Below, piece by piece: positions 57,530 through 64,000 of a DNA stretch of 64,000 nt. The notes beneath the pieces are model-generated. The model was given only the letters and a program-made list of their open reading frames with translations. It did no database searches and was not told the DNA's origin. This stretch comes from Hansfordia pulvinata (Eukaryota > Ascomycota > Sordariomycetes > Xylariales), in contig BJKQ01000018.1 of the NCBI GenBank assembly GCA_006538405.1, positions 451,001 to 515,000 on the forward strand, in the 5' to 3' direction. The translations under genes were made by a program, and so were the position numbers. The stretch's first letter is position 1. Every line of letters starts with the position of its first letter.

Positions 57530-59831
57530 TATATTATACAGACTTAAAAAAGTATATATAATAAAATCATGTTAAGTACATTAAAAAGTTAAGTAATAAA
57601 CTTATATTTAAGTACTTCTAAAGAGATAAAAGATAAATAAGAATAAACCATTTCTTATATAATTCACTAGTAACTACGTTAATAATTAATTTAAGTATTT
57701 AAGTCTTTTTAAAAGCATGTTTTATTTTTTATAATACGTTAATACGATTATACATTATAAAGATATTATTATATACCGATTTTATATACTTGCTTTTATA
57801 TAAGTAAACTATTATTAACCTTTTGAAAATCTTTATAATATAAGCTTAAAACGAATTATTATCATATTTTACTTCATTAAAGGTTAAATCATTATACTTA
57901 CGTGAGTTACTTGAAATTAATATTAGTTTTAACTTATTTATTTCTTAAACTACTTTAACTTAAGTTTTTAACTTACGTAATTTACTTTATGTTACTTATA
58001 ATCTTACCTATAAATTTGAATTTTCAAACTTTATAAGACTTTTTAAGATTTATCAGGAAAGTATAAGTAAGACCAATCTTTTTAAGAAAACTTCCTTTAA
58101 ATGAAATATTAGAATAATACGTACGATATAAAATTAACTTATTAGGTTTAAATCAGGCTTAATACTAAGTAATAAGGTATATTAAAACTGAATATACTAC
58201 TTTAAAATTATAGGAATTAAAATGAAGTTAATAATAAACTAATAAATTTATCAGAATTAAACTTAATAAATCTAGAAGCTAACTTAAAATCAACTTAAAC
58301 TCACATTTTTTACTTTAAATTCAAAGGGTGAATAACTCACGTGAGTTAACTCGAGTTAATATATTATTGAGCTTAATTATATATACTTTATCTTATAAGA
58401 ATAATTATAAATACTTCCTTAATATTATATCTAAAATGAAGCTTAAATACTATATTATAAAGAACTTAAATTTTCTTATAATTTTAATTAAAGAGTTATT
58501 ATTTTGCCGAGGTTAAATAATTATATAATTGAAACCAAATTCATTTTAACTTTTTTTATTAATACTCTTTTATAAATATTAAGCTTAATTTATAATTTAT
58601 AATCTTCAAAATCAATTTTACTCTTAAAATTAAATATGTAAGAAAGCAGTAAGTTAAGTATAAAGCAATATTATTTATACTGCTTATAACTCTTTTTTAA
58701 AAAACACTATATTAATAAGGTATTTTAATAATAAGCTTTAAATTATTAAAACCATTTTATAAGACTTAATTAAAATGTTTTTTAAATAAAAGATTTTACC
58801 TTATAAATAAGTTTATAAGTAACTTAACGTCACTTATAATAATTACTAACTAACTGAAAGTAGCTTAACATTTTAATTTAATAAGGTATAAGAATTATGT
58901 TAACTTTTATTAAATACCCTTATATTATTTAATATTCATGCCTTATATTTATAACTTAACTTATCATATATTCCGATTTATTTTATTAAGTTAAAGATTA
59001 TAAATACTTGCAAATCATTTATAGCTTACACGATCTTATTATGTTTTCATTCTTATGAATAAGGTTATTAATATAAATTAAAAATAAATAAATACCCTAT
59101 ATGTATTTAAGTTACTTTAAATTAGCTTATTAATTTATATGGTTACTTTAAGTTACTTATAAGTTCATTTTTAAATCAAAAAATATATATTAATACATTT
59201 AAGAACAATATAAAAAGCATAAGAAAAAGTCTCTTAAATAATATATTTTTAAAATTATTATTATTAATGAAAATTAAATATAAAAAAAGTTAACTTTAAG
59301 ATTATATAAAAGAGTAAAGTAACTTTAAGTTATTAAACTCACTATTAATTAACTTTAATTCAATTTAAGCTTTATATTAATTATAATGATTTAAATTTAA
59401 TTAAAGTAAGATATAAAAGTGGTTCGTGTGAAGTTTATAATATAAAGGCTCTTAAAGGGTTAATAACGGGTTACTCGCACGTAAGTAAGTATATAAGGTT
59501 AACATATAATAGTATCCTTATAAGTATTCATCGTATTAACGTATTATTAAAAATAAAACGTATATTTTAAAAGAACTCAAATACTTAAATTAATTAATAA
59601 AGTAATAAATGATTAAATATATAATAACCCGTTTATATTTATATATTTTTTATTCCTTTATTAGTATTTTGCTTACGATCTCTTATTATCTTATCATCTG
59701 TTTATTTAACTTATAATAAGTAAAAGTAAGCCTTACTCTTAAATCACGGTGATTTGTTAAAAGCTTATTTTATTATATAACATGCATTTTATATCTTTAT
59801 ATTTTTTATCGAATATAATTAATTTCATCAA

Positions 59832-60327
59832 TAAGGTTATCATTATAAATTAAAAACTACAAGTTAGCTTATAAGTAACTTATATAAATTACTTTAAATC
59901 AGTGATTCTATTTATTTACGTGAATTTAAGTTATTTAAATCAACATATTAATTCATGTGAGTTATCTTAAGCTACTTATAAATTCACTTACGAATCTGAA
60001 AAATGCATGATTATATATAAAAGTAATATAACAAGTATAAGAAAAGACGTTTTTCAGAAATGTATTATTAAGATAATAATGATTAATTAAATATAATTTA
60101 AAAAAAATCAATCTAAGTTTATATTACTAAGTGAAGTACTTTCAAAATAGACAAGTTTTTATTAATTAATATAAGTTTAAATTAAGCTTTATAAGACTTG
60201 CGTTATTAATTGAAATCAAATAAATTAATCCGTAGGTTAACTTATAAGTAACTTAAATTTAAGTTAAATATTTTAATAAATCCGCATTTTTATAAATCGG
60301 ATTTAGGTTAGCTTATTAAGAACCTTA
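59832..60327 (+). mobile_element. Decayed hAT-like element copy, about 496 bp
   Basis: The left end is TAAGGTTATCATTATA and the right end AAGAACCTTA. Arms end CACTTACGAATCT and begin AATCCGTAGGTTAAC. Flanking octamers TTCATCAA and TTAATAAA agree in six of eight positions. Confidence 0.5.
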
Positions 60328-62094
60328 TTAATAAAGGCTTATATAATTATTTATTCATAAGCCTTTTACTTACATTGATATAGCCTGTCTTACCGGATTT
60401 ATAATCGGGTTAATAATATATTTTCATTATTTTAGTAATAGAAAAAAATTGAATCAAATCCGTGAGTTGAATATAAATCGCTTAAATTTACGTGAGTTAC
60501 TTTAAGTAAATAAGTTATGTAACTTATACTAATTTAAAGCACCGTGATAACACTTAATTGATTAAGTGTTAATAAGCAGTATTACTTAAAGTTTTGTTTA
60601 TAATAAACGTTGAATTAAAAGAAGAGTTAAGCTATTTTGAAAAAAATAAGCGGGAACGTTATATATAAAGTGGCATTATTTTAACAATAAGCTTAAATTA
60701 TAACTTAAATCCCTTAATTAAAATAGAATTTAGATAAAAAAGGAATTAAGCGCTTAATGAAAGAGCGGAAGTGTTTAAGAAGGTACGGGCTAATAAGCGA
60801 GAGCTTCTTAAGTATAAACTCTGTAAAAGGAAAGAGGTATAATTATATACTTCATCGACGTAAAGAGCGTGTTTTATTACCTTTTATCCTGGAAAACTCT
60901 TAGCTTTTTATTGAGAAGAAGCATGATTAAACGAGAAACCTGCATTCGCTCAATATAAAACCGGATTTATTTAAGTTTAATTCATATAAATCTAAGTTAA
61001 GGAAAAAGGTGAGTAACTCACGTAAGGTAAAACTTCACGTGAGTTAACTCGAGTTAACTTATTATAGACCTTGCTTATAAATAAGCTATTTCAAATGATT
61101 AACAGCTTTTAAGTGTTACAAAATGGTTCATCTTCTTATTATTAAAGTAAATAGAATTTCGTATCTTTGAAAAGAATTAAAAGCTAATTTAAAAGATTTG
61201 TTATTAATATATATTTCAAATAATACATATATAATGGTTTGTACACTTATATAATAAAAAGAACATCAGTTTAACACTTTTCAATTTAATATTAAACTTA
61301 AATAAGCATATAAGTTTATAACGCTGAAAGTCTTTAAATATCAGTACGTAATATAGAAATTAACTCTATTTCACGCGAAATACTTAATTTAAAAGCGATA
61401 AATAACATAAGATTAACATTATATATAATTGATTAAAGATTTCACTTAAGTTTAATTCTATAAATTTCAAAAATTTTATTATTGTTATTTTTATTATTCT
61501 GATTATTTTTATTTTTATTGTCTTTATTATTGTTATTTTCATTATCTTTGTTATTATTATTTTCATTATTTTTATTATTATAATTATTATAAAAAACATT
61601 TAAATATTCTTTTATATTAAAAGGCTAAGCACACCGGGTAAGCTTTAAAAATATATTAAATATAATTATCATTATAAACTTCGAGTTTTAATAGCATAAA
61701 CTTAAAGGCTTCTTAAGCAAATTAAATTCAACGCATATACACAAATTAAAAGATCGTTAAGTGTATTAATTATATTAAAACTAGCCTTTTTCATATTTTA
61801 TTATTAGATAAAATTAAGGTTACATCGCGTTCTATTATAATTCATATTATAATAAGCTAGTTAAAGCGTAATAATTAACAATGTTTTCAGTGATTTAAGA
61901 TACTGTTACACCTTACTTCAATCATAAACATAGTTTCATTATTACTTAATAACATATGTAAACTTTCATTTTATAACTTATAATATACATTCGAAAAATA
62001 ATATTTATATATTTTATAGCTTAATCTTAAAAATGAGTCACTTATAAAATCAATTTATATAAGTTATATTACTTATTATAAGTGTTTCATAATT

Positions 62095-62632
62095 ATTATA
62101 ATTAATTAACTCGAGTCAACTTACGTGAATTATTAATTCGCGTGAGTTACTTATCACCTTAATTTAAACTTAATAGGTTACTTATCTTATTAATTTAAGA
62201 TAGTTCACGTAAACTTAAGTTACTTATAAGTTAAGTAACGGACTTAAAGAAAGCAGTTTTAAAATACAAAATCATATTAAGATAAAAAAGTATAACTTAT
62301 TATTATTATAATAAACAATTGTAGAAACTAGTTCATTAAATCAAACCTTTAATTTATATTAATAATATAGTATATTAAGGTTTTATAAGAGTTTGAACAT
62401 TTATTTTAAGTTACAATTAAGCTATACCTTTGTTACTTTTTAAATGAAATTAAATTAATCAAACCAGTGAATTAACTTATAAATCTTTTTTGAAAATAAT
62501 TTTGATTTATGTAAGATACTTACTTTATTGATTTACATTCACGTTAAATAATGACACCTTAAGTTTTAAAGTAAGTGACGTGAGCTACTTATAAGTTAAC
62601 TTAAGATCCACGATTTATATTATTAACTTTAA
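62095..62632 (+). mobile_element. Strongly decayed hAT-like element copy
   Basis: Arms with TTAACTCGAGTCAACTTACG at about 62105 and TTAACTTAAGATCCACGATT at about 62600 flank an AT-rich spacer. The ends and target duplication are lost, so borders are approximate. Confidence 0.4.
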
Positions 62633-63688
62633 TCATTAATCTTAATAAATAAATTAAATCGTAAAAATAAATAAAGAGAATTTTTATTTTCTCTTATATT
62701 AAAGCTTATATGAAAAGGATATCAGGATTAATCGTGTTTATCTTAATAACCTTGAGTTAATATAATAAATAAATAATTTAAAGCATTTTAATAAATACGA
62801 GTGTTTATAAAAGTATGATAAAAGGATAAATAATTTAAGTTTTTGAAAAGTAAGGTCTTATAACGAACCCGGTTATCAAGCCGGTAAGACAAGCCATACT
62901 AATGTAAGCGGAAGGATTATGAATTAATAATAATATAAAACAGCGTTTATTTAATTATATACGTAAGAGATTATAAGTGTATAAGATAAAGTTATATAAG
63001 TTAATATAAATAACTCGCTTATAATTATATTAAACATATTTAAGAATATAAATAATAAAATCATATTAAATATATTTAAGAATATGAGTAAAAAACTAAT
63101 AATTAAGTATTAAATAAAGGATAAAAGACATATAAAGATAAATAAGTTCTTATATGTTTAATTATTAATTACCTTGTTAATAAATTTAAGTCTTTAAGTT
63201 TTTCTTAAATATGAGTTTTATTTTTAATAATACGTTAATATGATAATAGATTATAAGGATATTATTAGTAACTACGAATTAATTTTATATATTCGCTTTT
63301 ATATAAATGAATTAGTATTAACTTTTTAAAAGCCTTTATAATATAAACTTAACATAAATTATCTTTATATTTTACTCCCGTAAAGATTAAATCAGTACCG
63401 TACGGGGAAAAGGAGCAGGGAGCAAACGATTAAAGAGGCCTGAAATTGTTATGAGGGCTGAAATTGTTGTGCTTTCAAAGTACTGCTGCACACATTTAAG
63501 GTGGTAGGGTACATGGGATAAATGGACCAATCAGCTTTTATTAGACCCACTCTATCACCACGCACCTGCCGTTCACACCTGCCTCTTGCCTTATATATGT
63601 CAAAAAGAAGAGCTCTTTCCAATTGATTCATTCTGCCATTTAGCTAAGTCGTCTCGCGCGCGTGTATGTGTGATTATAGTAATAACCG

Positions 63689-63722
63689 TAGCCGTAAAAA
63701 CGTAGCCGTGAAATCGTAGCCA
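63689..63722 (+). repeat. CGTAGCC-type short tandem repeat
   Basis: CGTAGCC is repeated three times with spacers GTAAAAA and GTGAAAT. Confidence 0.7.
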
Positions 63723-63736
63723 TCCACTATAGCCAG

Positions 63737-63747
63737 GGTTCAATTCC
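63737..63747 (+). other. Isolated RNA polymerase III B-box-like sequence
   Basis: GGTTCAATTCC matches the B-box consensus exactly and is followed by CACCTGTGCA, like the 3' end of a tRNA. No matching 5' half or acceptor partner (GCACAGG) is seen upstream. It is probably a tRNA-derived fragment inside the inverted-repeat element. Confidence 0.3.
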
Positions 63748-63837
63748 CACCTGTGCAAGTTTTCTCATCCTTGTTTTTCAGTGAATTGAAGTGCCTAAGT
63801 AAGTACCTAGCTCTAGCCAGGTACTCAGGTACAAAAA

Positions 63838-63863
63838 GCCATCCGCGAAAAAAAGCGGGTGGC
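63838..63863 (+). other. Hairpin GCCATCCGC / GCGGGTGGC
   Basis: A nine-pair stem with one G.T pair and an A-rich eight-base loop is followed by a short T run. It lies within the inverted-repeat element and could be part of its internal structure. Confidence 0.6.
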
Positions 63864-64000
63864 TCCATTTTTCCATATCGAATTCCGAGCCACAACGATT
63901 TCAGCTATCATAACGATTTCAGATAAAGGAACTTTACCTATACACCAAATCGTTGCGACCCTCTGAAATCGTTGTGGCCACCCTGCATTTCCTAGTACGG

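Larger units (their letters stand above)
37340..63392. repeat. 26-kb extreme AT-rich, gene-free block (RIP-like)
   Basis: Composition changes abruptly on both sides. The block is made of TTAA/ATAT-rich sequence with very few CpA/TpG-rich stretches and no coding frame beyond low-complexity ones. Related repeat copies inside differ mostly by C-to-T and G-to-A changes (for example element ends CCCTG versus CCTTA). This is the expected result of repeat-induced point mutation. Many copies of a hAT-like inverted-repeat element are dispersed in it and described separately. Remaining parts, such as 37.4-39.9, 40.5-43.9 and 55.7-57.4 kb, are unassigned relics. It could be an interspersed AT isochore, or part of a centromere or subtelomere. 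I see no telomere repeats. Confidence 0.85.
63440..63922 (+). mobile_element. Inverted-repeat element with CTGAAATYGTT arms, about 483 bp
   Basis: A 32-nt arm at 63440-63471, built of CTGAAATTGTTATGAGGG then CTGAAATTGTTGTG, is repeated in reverse at 63891-63922 with 28 of 32 positions identical. Three of the four mismatches are transition-type. A further inverted copy, CTGAAATCGTTGTGGC, lies just outside at 63963-63978 and pairs perfectly over 16 bp with 63889-63904. The interior carries no long frame. A MITE or a longer transposon end is the likely identity, and no clear target duplication was seen. Confidence 0.6.

Noticed and set aside
61384..61599. Ile/Lys-rich ORF in the AT block
   Set aside because: It is a translation of an ATT/TTA microsatellite.
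39900..62700. CRISPR-like array of palindromic repeats
   Set aside because: Repeats are long, mutated, irregularly spaced, in both orientations and flanked by target duplications, in a eukaryotic genome. Transposons explain them.
37340..63392. Mitochondrial DNA insertion because of the AT content
   Set aside because: No mitochondrial genes or rRNA are recognisable, and decay of nuclear repeats explains the composition.
63393..64000. Chromosome end
   Set aside because: No TTAGGG-type array is present and normal composition continues to the window edge.

Overview
The window looks like a chromosome segment of a filamentous ascomycete, probably a sordariomycete. The gene-bearing part is GC-rich and its genes carry short GT..AG introns of roughly 50-130 bp. 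Families seen include a fungal Zn2Cys6-type regulator, a cutinase-like esterase, a secreted family-2 glycosidase, a GPI-anchored Ser/Thr-rich protein and RPB2. A large AT-rich block has the look of RIP-mutated transposons. I cannot name the species.

Layout. 1-7.3 kb: 3' part of a transcription factor gene, an F-box-like gene, a zinc alcohol dehydrogenase and a cutinase-like secreted hydrolase. 9.2-16.3 kb: a weak hypothetical ORF, PET117 and VMA10 in divergent orientation, the CTNNBL1 homologue, and a phosphoglycerate-mutase-family gene. 16.5-19.5 kb: a membrane protein, a possible DUF3176 remnant and a GPI-anchored cell-surface protein. 20.6-24.5 kb: RPB2. 26.7-28.9 kb: a seven-exon secreted GH2 glycosidase. 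29-35.4 kb: gene-poor, microsatellite-rich DNA with one long orphan ORF. 35.4-36.0 kb: a small secreted double-psi beta-barrel protein. About 37.34-63.39 kb: 26 kb of extreme AT-rich, gene-free DNA. 63.4-64.0 kb: normal composition with a different inverted-repeat element.

The most interesting content is in the AT block. It is studded with copies of a non-autonomous hAT-like element that I reconstructed by eye. Ends read CAGGGTTRRTAAT.., long arms of about 170 bp form an inverted repeat, and 8-bp target-site duplications can still be read. Two size classes appear, about 550-600 bp and about 1.03-1.05 kb. At 50.09-53.42 kb four of them are nested inside one another, each with its own 8-bp duplication (three perfect, one 7 of 8), and a fifth copy sits beside them in the outermost one. 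Removing the insertions restores lengths of 549, about 557 and 604 bp, which matches intact copies elsewhere.

A second overall feature is that five gene models (eight sites) each need exactly one extra C or G, mostly in a C/G run, to restore the frame. RPB2, the GH2 gene, the ADH, the cutinase, PET117, VMA10 and the mutase are clean. Uncorrected homopolymer errors in the assembly are the simplest explanation; real gene decay is the alternative. The genes here are housekeeping (Pol II, V-ATPase, cytochrome oxidase assembly, spliceosome-associated) and secreted-enzyme functions. I see no biosynthetic cluster or operon-like organisation.
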